36,589 bases of DNA from Zopfochytrium polystomum. Its lineage: Eukaryota; Chytridiomycota; Chytridiomycetes; Chytridiales; Chytridiaceae. A model generated the notes under the pieces. It worked only from the letters and a program-made list of their open reading frames with translations. It had not been told where the DNA came from and did not search any database. The stretch is taken from assembly GCA_025765615.1 (NCBI GenBank), contig JAIVFJ010000474.1, positions 1 to 36,589 on the forward strand, written 5' to 3'. Positions 9,967 to 17,992 of the stretch are shown here, one piece after another (within the stretch, counting starts at the first letter, position 1; every line of letters begins with the position of its first letter). A program made the position numbers and the translations under genes.

Positions 9967-10341
9967 ATGCCAATGGCCCCTGTCCCTCCTCGGTCACGTT
10001 GCCGCAAGCAACACGCGGTCACGATCAACAGTCCCCGTGCAGGAATCACTCTTCCGATCCACGTCGCCGAAGAGATCTTACACCACCTCGCCCTTGCCCG
10101 AGACCGCTTCCACCTCGCCACTCTCCTCCACAACCGCGACATCCAAGCGGAGTGCTTTCCACCGCGTCCTCGGCCATCGGTTTGGAAGCTATGGGGAGAG
10201 CAAGGAGAAGAATCGATGAGACTCCGCAACACGCGCAAAGATCTGACGTTAGATCGGAATAAACGGAAGCAGTTCGGCATCTCATTCGGATCGGCCACTC
10301 TTTCACTGCCTTTTCCCGTTCGAGTCGTAGGAGTAATGTAG
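9967..10341 (+). pseudogene. WW-repeat gene stub: N-terminal region only
   Basis: From the ATG at 9967 the frame gives 124 aa. Residues 27-62 (ITLPIHVAEEILHHLALARDRFHLATLLHNRDIQAE) closely match the N-terminal region of the gene at 10448 (VLPPHVAAEICRFLALAEYRF, then REIQA). After AECF the similarity stops: PPRPRPSVWKLWGEQGEES and beyond contain no WW repeat. It is either a truncated paralogue or a short functional protein with just the F-box-like part. I favour a relic because sequence after the break looks random and a full copy starts only about 100 bases downstream. Confidence 0.55.
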
Positions 10342-10447
10342 GTAGTGCAGCGCATAACGACTCGATGACGCTTGCTATTTTCTTTCCGACGGGGTCGGAA
10401 AAAAAAAAAACCAGCCATTCCCACCCAAAACCGTTGCGACGTCGTCG

Positions 10448-11167
10448 ATGGGAGTTCAGGCAACAGAGACGGCGACGGCGACTGGGATCGTCCTGCCGCC
10501 CCATGTAGCCGCCGAGATCTGCAGATTCCTCGCCCTTGCCGAGTACCGCTTCCGCCTGGCGAGCTTGTTCCGCCTCCGCGAGATCCAAGCGGCCGCCTTC
10601 AAATTCTACAGCTACAGATCTCTCGACCGCGCCAGCAGCAAAGGCGACCCTGCCCTCCTCGATTTCGTGCTGTGCAAGCTGCAGGCCGAGATGCCACCAA
10701 AACAGTACACCGTGGTGGCATACACTATAGAAGCGATGGACGAGGCGACGAGTTGCGGGCGGGTGACGGTGTTGCAGTGGTGGAAGGACAGCGGGCTGCC
10801 GCTAAAGTACACGATCCAAGCACTTCACGACGCCAGCGCAGCCGGAGCTATCGAGGTGCTGCAGTGGTGGCGAGACAGCGGCCTCCCGTTCAATTATACC
10901 TACCATGCGATGGATGGAGCGAGTTCGTCAGGGCGGGTCGGGGCCCTTCAGTGGTGGAAGGACAGCGGGCTGGATCTTAGATACTCGGTGGCTGCGATGG
11001 ATTCTGCAAGCGCGAACGGGCATTTGGCGGTCCTTAAGCGGTGGAGCGACAGCGGGCTTCCGTTGAAGTACACCCTGAACGCGATCGAAGGGGCGCAAAG
11101 CAATGGACACCTTGCGGTCGTCGAGTGGTGGAGGGGAGGAAACGTATTGAAGAGGACAAGAAAGTGA
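10448..11167 (+). CDS. F-box-like N-terminus plus five WW ankyrin-like repeats, paralogue
   Basis: Single exon, 239 aa. The N-terminal region (residues 15-52, IVLPPHVAAEICRFLALAEYRF..) is shared with the genes at 9013 and 9967. It is followed by RSLDRASSKGDPALLDFVL and five 29-residue repeats from about 92 to 236, e.g. YTIEAMDEATSCGRVTVLQW then WKDSGLPLK. The last repeat reads VVEWWRGGNVLKRTRK and ends the protein, so it lacks the longer C-tail of its neighbour. One repeat has KRW in place of QWW. A run of 12 A (about 10399-10410) lies some 40 bases before the ATG. Probable protein-binding solenoid; partner unknown. Tandem position and same strand indicate origin by duplication. Confidence 0.8.
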   Translation: MGVQATETATATGIVLPPHVAAEICRFLALAEYRFRLASLFRLREIQAAAFKFYSYRSLDRASSKGDPALLDFVLCKLQAEMPPKQYTVVAYTIEAMDEATSCGRVTVLQWWKDSGLPLKYTIQALHDASAAGAIEVLQWWRDSGLPFNYTYHAMDGASSSGRVGALQWWKDSGLDLRYSVAAMDSASANGHLAVLKRWSDSGLPLKYTLNAIEGAQSNGHLAVVEWWRGGNVLKRTRK

Positions 11168-11348
11168 GTTTTTTGTTCGCTTGCCAATACAGCCTCAAGC
11201 TCGTACAACGACTTTCGCACAAGTGTGTGTCCAGCTGAACCTCTCCGAGAACAAAAAAGGAAAAAAGTACAGCACTCGATGGGCAGGCTTGACGTTGCTT
11301 GCCAGGCTGGAGGACGCAAGTAGCATTGCATGAGCGAGGAACGACAAA

Positions 11349-11420
11349 AGCAGCGTAGTGTAGTGGAAGCACGTTGGGCTCATAACCCAAAGGTCGAACG
11401 ATCGAAACGTTCCGCTGCTA
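11349..11420 (+). tRNA. Initiator tRNA-Met (CAT)
   Basis: 72 nt folding as a full cloverleaf: acceptor AGCAGCG/CGCTGCT with discriminator A, D stem GTG/CAC, anticodon stem TTGGG/CCCAA around loop CTCATAA (anticodon CAT), T stem GAACG/CGTTC. The T loop ATCGAAA, instead of TTCRANY, is the mark of eukaryotic cytoplasmic initiator tRNA, as is the A-ending 5' nucleotide pairing with T. No intron. It carries the methionine that starts translation. Confidence 0.95.
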
Positions 11421-12107
11421 CTGAAACGTCGGTCGCGTCGGTTGGGATTTAGACGCCGATTGCTGGTACACAGTTTTGGCGCAAGGTCATGGATTTGGTC
11501 CATTTTGTTCAGTGGCTCTTCCTTTTGTTTTTTTTTTTTTTTTTTGGGAACGGCTATTCACAGACTCCCCCTTGAACCACCTGCTCCTCGCATGTGCAAC
11601 TTGCCCACTTCATGTCGACTGCTGTTGCGCTTCCAGCAGCAGCAAAACAGCGCCTGCTAGATCAGTCGCAGGAAACCATTGGACGTCCCACAGGGCAGGA
11701 TATCTTCAACCCAGAAACAGCGCAGGTTCGTGGATGGACAAACACGTCTAAGCAGAGGAAACTCCCTGTCAAAGCGACAAATCGTAACCCCGGTCGGCGG
11801 ATTCGAACCCCAACGCTAGATACCGTAGCTCAAGTCAACTACTGGAGGCAGGCGACCCTGAAATGGAGACGGACCACCCCTCCAAATCGAAACCTTCTTT
11901 TCAGTCCCAAAACTTTTTTTTTCGGCCCCAAAATCTCAAGGAATATGAAACTCACTGCAATATGCTTTCGTTTTCCGCGCGAGATTCCACTGAAACGCGA
12001 CTATAAGCAGATCCACGCGCCGAGGAAAATCTTGCAACGCTTTTCTTGAAAAAACACACGACAATGCCAACCAACTTTGTTCGCAGCACGTGAAGGCGCC
12101 CCACAGA

Positions 12108-12112
<5 letters not shown>

Positions 12113-12169
<57 letters not shown>
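12113..12169. repeat. (GA)n microsatellite
   Basis: About 28 GA units without interruption. Confidence 0.95.
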
Positions 12170-12170
<1 letters not shown>

Positions 12171-14248
12171 ACCTGCAAATTTCAATTAATCTACTGCAAG
12201 TTCGTCAAGCCTGGAAAGAGCACTTTCTGTTGCATTTTTGTGCTGGCAAATCGCTGCCTGCAGCTGTACAGAGGGTTGAAAATCGGTTAAGGACAATAGG
12301 CGTGGTCATTTATTTAGGGCTGGCAATTTTTCGCGTTTAAATTTAATTAGGAAGAATAATATTTTTTTTGTGGCTGTGGCAACAAAGAGAGGAGCCCACA
12401 GCCCCTTTTTTTTACGTGGCAGCAACACGAAGAGATGGCTCCGAATTTGGGCTGTACCCTTGAACACTACTGACCTGCAACAGCGAGCGCGTGGCTGCGC
12501 CTGCTGATCCTGCTGGATGCCGGCGGCACGAAGTCGTTGAAGACACTGTGCGCACGTGGTCTACCTTGCGTTTTGTGGCGCTGGAAGGCAGAGCGGCGGC
12601 GGCGGCGAGGCAGATGCGGTGTGCAAGAGATGGTGGCGGCACGGGTCGGTGGCAGCGACGGGAGAAAGAGCGGGAGTTACGGTGGTGGGGGCTAGCAGTG
12701 GACAAGGTTGCGTGGTGGTAGAGGAAGCGGTGGTGTCGTGTGGAGGTGGGGGCAGGGATAAAGTGGGACGCTATCCTTCGATGGCCGCAAACAGCTATCC
12801 TCCGTGCCGCCAACCACCTCCACCACCACCACACTCCACCCTCAACATTGCTGCCTGCTCTGCTGTTATAATCTATGCCCCTTCCTCACTCAATGTGTGG
12901 GGCACACGTGTCCTTGCCGGGCCGGTTGCGGGCCAGATCGCCTTTTGCTGACGTCAGCACTAGTGGGCAACACAATTTGCGGCGGTGCGCCGGTCTAGAG
13001 ATGACCAGTGTTTGTGCCAAGGGCACGTAGCCGTTTACGACTCGCGCAGGGCATTTTGCAAGGCCAGCGGTAGATGAGGGTGCCGTAGGCATCGAGGAAG
13101 TTGGGGGATCCAGCTGATCTGGCAGAGTAGTGATGAGGAGGCCACGGCAGCGAAAATGACGCGTATGAGGACTTGGGCGCCTGCTGAGCCCACTGCACTG
13201 AGCATTTGTCGCAGTTCCCAACGTCGGGTCTGCGGTGGCGTTGCAGTCGCCATACTGTATGCCGCACCCCCTCTCCCGCTCTCCCCCCCACCCACCCGAC
13301 CGTGAGGGACGTCATCAGGGAGCAGTGTGCGGCGCTGGGCTTCTGCAAGAATGGAGGGGCATTGAGCTGTCATGCAGGGGAGCGAGTAGTGTTCTCCTGC
13401 CGAAACCGCCGTTGGGTTGGTGAACGTCTGTGCCCCCCAAAATAATATTTTATGACCCAAAGGCCTGGATTATTTAAGAAAAGTCCGAGAGGATATCCCA
13501 AAGAGCTATCTCAGCTTGCTATCCCAAGGTTTTAAGGTTTTGGCCAGTCAGTGATGGGCTGGAATTCCAACAAAAAAACATTAATGCAGGTGTGCTGGAA
13601 TAAATCTTCACTCTCAGAATCTCTCCCACCGCAACACCCCAGTAAACCTTTCCGAAATCCACCTCAGCCGTCTGCGGTTGCAAAGAAACCGCCAGCAGCC
13701 AGCTCTTCTTTGGCGAGCGGAGAAAAAAAAATTAAAAAAAAAAAAAAAAGGCAGATAAAATCGCAGAGGTGACAAAGCGAGCAGGAAGGGAACGAAAGCG
13801 GGGAGCTTTCACCGTGACTGACGTTCGGGATCTTTTCTTCTTTCTTTCCTACCTTTCTTTTTTTTTTTTTTTTTTGTTTTTCCTTTGTTTCTTGGTGTCA
13901 GGTAGGTCGAAACGCCGTCCCTCCTCACAGTCTCAATCCCCGAAATTCGATCCTCGGCTGGTCGTCAGCCGTGGCCGCGCGTCTCCGTGGGGAGGAGAGG
14001 AAGGGAGGAGGGAGGATCTTTGGGGGGGACATTGGAGTGCGATCAGTCGAGGGAAAAACATCCCGCGCCCTCCTACAACGGAGGCGATATTTTTTTTGTC
14101 GCGTCGCCATTCTTTGTGGCGCGTCGTCGTCGTCCTCGAGGCGACAATGAAGAAGCGACGATTGGTGCAGACCCAACCCTCCGCCCAAATCTAGGCGCAA
14201 CTGGTCCCGTATTTGCTCGCATAAATGTATTTGAAAAACACATGTCGC

Positions 14249-14302
14249 GTTGCCCGGCTACGGACACGACCATTTTCATCATCATCGAATGTAAACACGC
14301 CC
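14249..14302 (-). other. Conserved segment downstream of RRM gene 1
   Basis: TTGCCCGGCTACGGACACGA followed by CATTTTCATCATCATCGAATG resembles segments beyond the other RRM genes (16297-16358, 29521-29593, 31727-31800). This is the most diverged copy. Probably 3'-UTR or a 3'-end signal duplicated with the gene. Confidence 0.5.
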
Positions 14303-14408
14303 TCCCGCAACATCGAACAGAAAAAAGTACAGCGAAACAAGGTGTGATTACTGAAGGAAGGACAGAGCGAAAATAGGGGTGCGGGAGGCGGGTGGGGAAA
14401 GCCCGCCA

Positions 14409-15421
14409 TCACTCCTCTCGCGCCTTTGCGTAGTGGACATAAATGTTTCGGCCCTCAAACTCAGCGCCGTCCAAAGCCTCGCGTGCGGCCGTGGCCTCCT
14501 TGACCGAGGCAAACGTAACACCGCCGTACCCTTTGCTCGTATCTTTCTCGCCCCTCTTCCTCTTGGCTATGTTGCTATTGGTCACCTCGCCGTACTTTGA
14601 AAACAGCTCGGTGAGCGACTCTACGGTGACGGTGTACGCGAGGTTCCTGACGACCAGGACGTTCCACGGCTCGCCCTCCTCCCTCGGCTTTGGCGCGCGG
14701 ACGGTGGCCTTCTTTCCATCGACGGTGATGGAGCCGGCGGCGACGGCGGCCTTGGAGGCCGCAGCGGTGGCAAAGGTGACGATGGCCTCGCTCTGGGCGC
14801 GGGTCTCCTTGTTCTTGATGAGGCGGACGCTGGTCACTTCGCCGTGCTTGGAGAACGCCTCGGTGAGGGTGGCCTCGGCGGTCGGGACGGGGAGGTTAGT
14901 GACGACGACGGCGTTGGTGAGGGTGGCGGCGCCGGTCCGGGTCTTTTTGGCGGGGGACTCGTCGTCGGCGGAGGCGGCGGAGCGCTTATTGGCGTTCTTG
15001 GTCTTGGGGGTTGTCGCTAAATTTGAGAGATTTCGAGAACGACATGGCTGTGAGCCCTTGGGGAACGGATGCGAAGAAGGCCTGGGGGAGGGGGGTCGCC
15101 TTACCTCGGACATCCTCCATGGCCACGTCGCCCTGGGCGTCAACGGCCTTCACGGGCTGCTGGTGGTGGGGTAGTGGGGGGCGGATTCGCAGACGGATTG
15201 GAGGGGAGTTTTGGTTAGCATCGGATCTATCTGCCGCTGCGATCACCACCACCACTCATCCACACGCAAGCGTGATCGACGAAGCCGAGGCACTCTCGAA
15301 CAGAGTATTAGTACTGCTGCTGCACCTTCTTCTTTGCAACGACCGCCGCCTTGGCGGGCGAGGCGGCGGGCACGGCGGTGGGGGCGCTGCTCTTCTTTGC
15401 GAGGGCGGCCTTCTTGGACAT
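14409..15421 (-). CDS. Two-RRM nucleolin-like RNA-binding protein 1
   Basis: Three exons, 15421-15326, 15156-15105 and 15016-14409, give 251 aa. Exon 1 is a Lys/Ala-rich tail (MSKKAALAKKSSAPT..). Exon 2 encodes PVKAVDAQGDVAMEDVR, an acidic segment conserved in the paralogues. Exon 3 has a basic NLS-like stretch (KTKNANKRSA, SPAKKTRT) and two RRMs: RNP2 VVVTNLPVP with RNP1-like QSEAIVTFAT, then RNP2 VLVVRNLAYT with RNP1 SKGYGGVTFA. Such proteins bind RNA; the tail plus paired RRMs resembles nucleolin/Nsr1-type nucleolar factors, but there is no RGG tail, so that role is inferred. The donor after exon 1 (AAG|GTGCAG) and the exon 2 acceptor (two adjacent CAGs) are the least certain points. First gene of a minus-strand tandem array. 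Confidence 0.85.
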
Positions 15422-15471
15422 GGTTGTGGTGTTGTTGTTGCTTCTTTTTCTTTCTTTCTTTCTTCTTTTTC

Positions 15472-15483
15472 CGCTGACAAGTC
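15472..15483 (-). promoter_or_regulatory. Shared 5' motif of RRM gene 1
   Basis: CGCTGACAAGTC (plus strand) lies about 50 bases before the ATG, on the far side of a C/T-rich (minus strand G/A-rich) tract. The same motif occurs at the same place before the other RRM copies (16071, 17464, 30894). Candidate core promoter or transcription start element. Confidence 0.45.
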
Positions 15484-15499
15484 CCGGTAATTCGGTGGC

Positions 15500-16003
15500 A
15501 CGACAATTCAGGCTTTGCGTAGTTGACGGTGATACCGAGCCGTTCAGGGTCTCGAGGGCGGCCGCAGCCTCGTCGACAGAACTAAAAGTAACACCCCCGT
15601 AGCCCTTACCCTTGCGGACGTTGGCGTCGACGGCATTGCCAAAAGGGGGAGCAGAGCTTCATGAGGCTCGCCGGTGCGGCACGAAAAGGGATGTTGCGGT
15701 CGACCACGACGGGCGAGTGTTCGCCCAACGGCTTTCCCTTTGGCGCGCGGACCGCGACCTTCTTGCCGTTGACGGTCATTGATCCGCCGGCGGTGGCGGC
15801 GTTGGCCTGTCCCTCGGTGGAGAAGGTGATGATTGCCTCGGTCTTGCTGCCCTTGGCGAAGCGAACGGTGCTGACGTTGCCGTGCTTGGAGAACGCGGTC
15901 GAGATCGCGGCTTAAGTGGTGCCGGCCGGGCGACGGCATTAGGAAGGGCGGCGGGCCTGGTGGTCGTCGTCGTCATCTTCTTTGCGACGACCTTCTTCGA
16001 AAT
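15500..16003 (-). pseudogene. RRM array pseudogene (copy 2)
   Basis: The start codon position reads ATT (16003-16001), followed by SKKVVAKK. Exon 2 and the start of exon 3 are missing, so the tail joins directly to TTTTTRPAALPNAV. A deletion of about 10 bases shifts the frame before RPAG; in the restored frame a stop (TAA) follows at once, then AAISTAFSKHGNVSTVRFAK, KTEAIITFST and VNGKKVAVRAPK are recognisable. RRM2 breaks again near SPFWQC, then continues as KGYGGVTFSSVDEA. A last deletion removes the VFEGR region before ITVNYAKPE. Its 3' end runs directly into the 5' motif of gene 1, so its downstream region is gone. Clearly dead. Confidence 0.85.
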
Positions 16004-16070
16004 ATTGGCAGTGTGGTTGTGTGGTTGTGGGGTGTGTGTGGCGATTGCTTTCTTCCTTTCTTTGTTTCTC

Positions 16071-16082
16071 GCCCTGACAAGC
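16071..16082 (-). promoter_or_regulatory. Shared 5' motif of RRM pseudogene 2
   Basis: GCCCTGACAAGC beside a short TTCC/TTTC tract, about 70 bases before the lost start codon. Kept although the gene is dead, so it dates from the duplication. Confidence 0.4.
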
Positions 16083-16186
16083 ATCGACTAGAAATTGTCG
16101 CACAGTCGGACGTGCGACTCAAAGTTCAGCACAAAGACAAGTTCTGGGAAAGGGGCGTACTGGCGGCACAAAGCGCGGACGATGTG

Positions 16187-16190
<4 letters not shown>

Positions 16191-16221
<31 letters not shown>
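16191..16221. repeat. (GT)n microsatellite
   Basis: GT run downstream of RRM gene 3, in the spacer between it and pseudogene 2. Confidence 0.9.
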
Positions 16222-16296
16222 ATGTGTAGAGAGTCAAGCCCCACCATACCTCCCCGGTGAGTCAGCCAGACACGAGATCGAGAACGGCCCAATTAG

Positions 16297-16358
16297 CTTA
16301 CATTTATTGCCGCGACGGACATGAAAATTTTCCTCATCATCAAATGCCAACACAACAA
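16297..16358 (-). other. Conserved segment downstream of RRM gene 3
   Basis: TTAGCTTACATTTATTGCCG, CGACGGACATGAAAATTTTC, then CTCATCATCAAATG and CAACACAAC. Nearly the same order of blocks is present at 29521-29593 and 31727-31800. Lies about 70-130 bases beyond the stop. Confidence 0.55.
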
Positions 16359-16424
16359 AACAAAAGGATGTAGACAGAGAGAGAACAAGCAGAAGGTAGG
16401 GTAGAAAGCGAAACGAAGCTCAGC

Positions 16425-17335
16425 CTACGCCAACTTCGCGTACTTGAGAGTGAGGGTGCGGCCCTCGAATACTGAGCCGTCCAGGGCCTCGAAGGCGGCT
16501 GTGGCCTCGTCGACAGAGCTAAAAGTGACACCGGCGTGGCCCTTCGCACCCTTGGCCTTGTTAATGTTGGCGATGGTGCCGTAAGGGGAAAAGAGCTTCT
16601 TGAGACTCGCGAGGGTGGCAGTGAACGGAATGTTCCGGACGACCAAGACGACCGAGGGTTTGGTCTCCTCCTTCGCCTTTGGCGCGCGTACTGTGGCCTT
16701 CTTGCCATCGACGGTGATCGATCCGTCGGCGATGGCGGCCTCGGCTTCTTCGTCGGTGGAGAAGGTGATGATGGCTTCGGTCTTGCTGCCCTTGGCGAAG
16801 CGGACGCTGGCGACGTCGCCGTGCTTGGAGAACGCTTCCGAGATCGCTTTCTGGCTGGTGCCGGCCGGGAGGTCCGTTGCGACGACGGAGTTGGTCAGAG
16901 CAGTGGAGCCGGTCGTCGTCGTCGTCTTGGCGGGGGCTTTCTTGTTGTTGTTGTTGGGGGTTGTGCCTGCAGGTTTTTTTGTTTTTTTTTTTTGTTCGTT
17001 CCGACCGAGAGGTGCGACTGACTATGAGCGGTCGGTGGATTGGAGCCACAGGTGCGAAGAAAGTGGGGACACGCGAGCATGCTCGCAAGAAAGGGGACAC
17101 AAAGGAGTTGGGACAGCACCTTGGACATCCTGCATGGAAACGTCGTCCTCGGCGTCAAGCGTCTTCACGGCCTGTGAGGTTTGGTTGGTTGGTTAGGATC
17201 GCATCGCTCTCTCTCCCTGTCCCTTTCTCTCTCTCTCTCCCCCTCTCAGGCAATATCAGTGAATGCGCGACTCTCACTCTCCCTCACCTTCTTCGGCGTG
17301 AGGCTCTTCTTTGCGACGGCGACCTTCTTCGACAT
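16425..17335 (-). CDS. Two-RRM nucleolin-like RNA-binding protein 3
   Basis: Three exons, 17335-17288, 17171-17120 and 16966-16425, give 213 aa in frame. Exon 1 is MSKKVAVAKKSLTPKK; exon 2 is AVKTLDAEDDVSMQDVQ; exon 3 starts with TTPNNNNKKAPAKTTTTTG. RRM1: RNP2 SVVATDLPAG, RNP1-like TEAIITFST. RRM2: RNP2 VLVVRNIPFT, RNP1 KGHAGVTFSS. Ends KYAKLA. Intron phases (0, 1) equal those of gene 1 and gene 4. Compared with gene 1 the N-terminal tail is shorter, and RRM2 has KGHAGV instead of KGYGGV, replacing an aromatic RNA-stacking position with His. The last paralogue before the transposon, whose left end lies about 350 bases upstream of this start codon. Confidence 0.85.
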
Positions 17336-17388
17336 CTTGACAGGCAGTGTGTAACGGGTTGGTTTCTTTCTTTCGTTCTTTTCGCCTT

Positions 17389-17389
17389 G

Positions 17390-17424
<35 letters not shown>

Positions 17425-17426
17425 TT

Positions 17427-17457
<31 letters not shown>
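17389..17457. repeat. (CTTT)n tract in 5' leader of RRM gene 3
   Basis: About 17 CTTT units on the plus strand, so the gene's own strand is a GAAA-type polypurine run, placed between the shared 5' motif and the start codon. Confidence 0.9.
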
Positions 17458-17463
17458 TCCTAT

Positions 17464-17477
17464 CGCCCTGACATGTC
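17464..17477 (-). promoter_or_regulatory. Shared 5' motif of RRM gene 3
   Basis: CGCCCTGACATGTC, one base different from the core CTGACAAGTC, next to the CTTT tract about 135 bases before the ATG. Confidence 0.4.
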
Positions 17478-17532
17478 TCGGTCGGAACAGGGACACGATT
17501 TTGTCCCAAAAACGATCAGAGCAACGACGGCC

Positions 17533-17658
17533 TTCGATCGACGCAACGGCGGTGGCAGATCTCACGTTTTTCGGAAGCGGGCGGCGGCGGCAGGAACCGA
17601 TCAGTGACAAGTCACGGACAAGTCACGTGTTGACTGACCGGTCATGACCGGTCAGTCA
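17533..17658. repeat. Relic block T1, matching the right end of the transposon
   Basis: From TCGATCGACGCAACGGC to the palindrome this copies, with a few base changes, the block found at the right end of both transposon units (from about 23374 and from about 29226). It lies outside the left target duplication, so it is not part of the present insertion. Likely a remnant of an older related element or a preferred target. Its last part is the palindrome at 17626-17663. Confidence 0.75.
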
Positions 17659-17663
17659 ACACG
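17626..17663. repeat. Perfect 38-bp palindrome
   Basis: Arms 17626-17644 and 17645-17663 are exact reverse complements with no loop; the centre is GACCGGTCATGACCGGTC. In the two transposon copies of the block the right arm has diverged. Confidence 0.9.
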
Positions 17664-17679
17664 GCCGAGTGCAAAGGCT

Positions 17680-17687
17680 CGATCTCG
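17680..17687. repeat. Left target site duplication
   Basis: CGATCTCG directly before the transposon. The same 8 bases follow its right end at 29395-29402. The last G may belong to the element (the inner junction reads GGGCC), making the repeat 7 or 8 bp. Confidence 0.8.
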
Positions 17688-17992
17688 GGCCTATGGCGGA
17701 TGCCGCCGACCGAAGGTCGGCGGCGCTCCGACGCCGACACTGGGAGCTCCGACGCTCCGACGGGGGCTCCGACGCCGCCGCAGGCGGCGTTGGAGCAGCT
17801 GTCCCATCATTTTCTCGTTCATCCGCTGCCTTCAGCATCACACAAGAGGCCGTCTAATTGTCGTTTCTTCCTGCGTCACTTTTTTAATTCTTAGTCGAAA
17901 AGAGAACTGCTGAATCACTCAGATAGTATGAACTTAGGTTTATTGCTTTACTCTCTTTTTCTCTGCACCATAGGACTAGCCCCCTACACAAT

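Larger units (their letters stand above)
11421..14408. other. Gene-poor 3-kb stretch
   Basis: I recognise no protein or RNA here. It holds T-runs (11529-11546, 13859-13875), an A-run (about 13734-13749), a (GA)n tract (12113-12169), a tRNA-like B-box (GGTTCGAATCC on the minus strand, 11799-11809), and G-rich DNA with several overlapping short open frames (12490-13460) in both directions but no domain. The right end (about 14249-14300) is the conserved downstream segment of the RRM gene at 14409. Confidence 0.4.

Noticed and set aside
11792..11857. Possible tRNA on the minus strand (GGTTCGAATCC B-box, GGTCG/CGACC ends)
   Set aside because: Only 66 nt, no regular anticodon arm, no T before the anticodon position and a weak T stem. 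At best a degenerate tRNA-derived scrap.
12490..13460. Protein genes in GC-rich open frames
   Set aside because: Several frames of similar length overlap on both strands, with biased composition and no domain.
15500..16003. Retrocopy origin of RRM pseudogene 2 (no introns)
   Set aside because: Exon 2 is missing altogether and the upstream motif is kept, so internal deletion of a DNA duplicate fits better.
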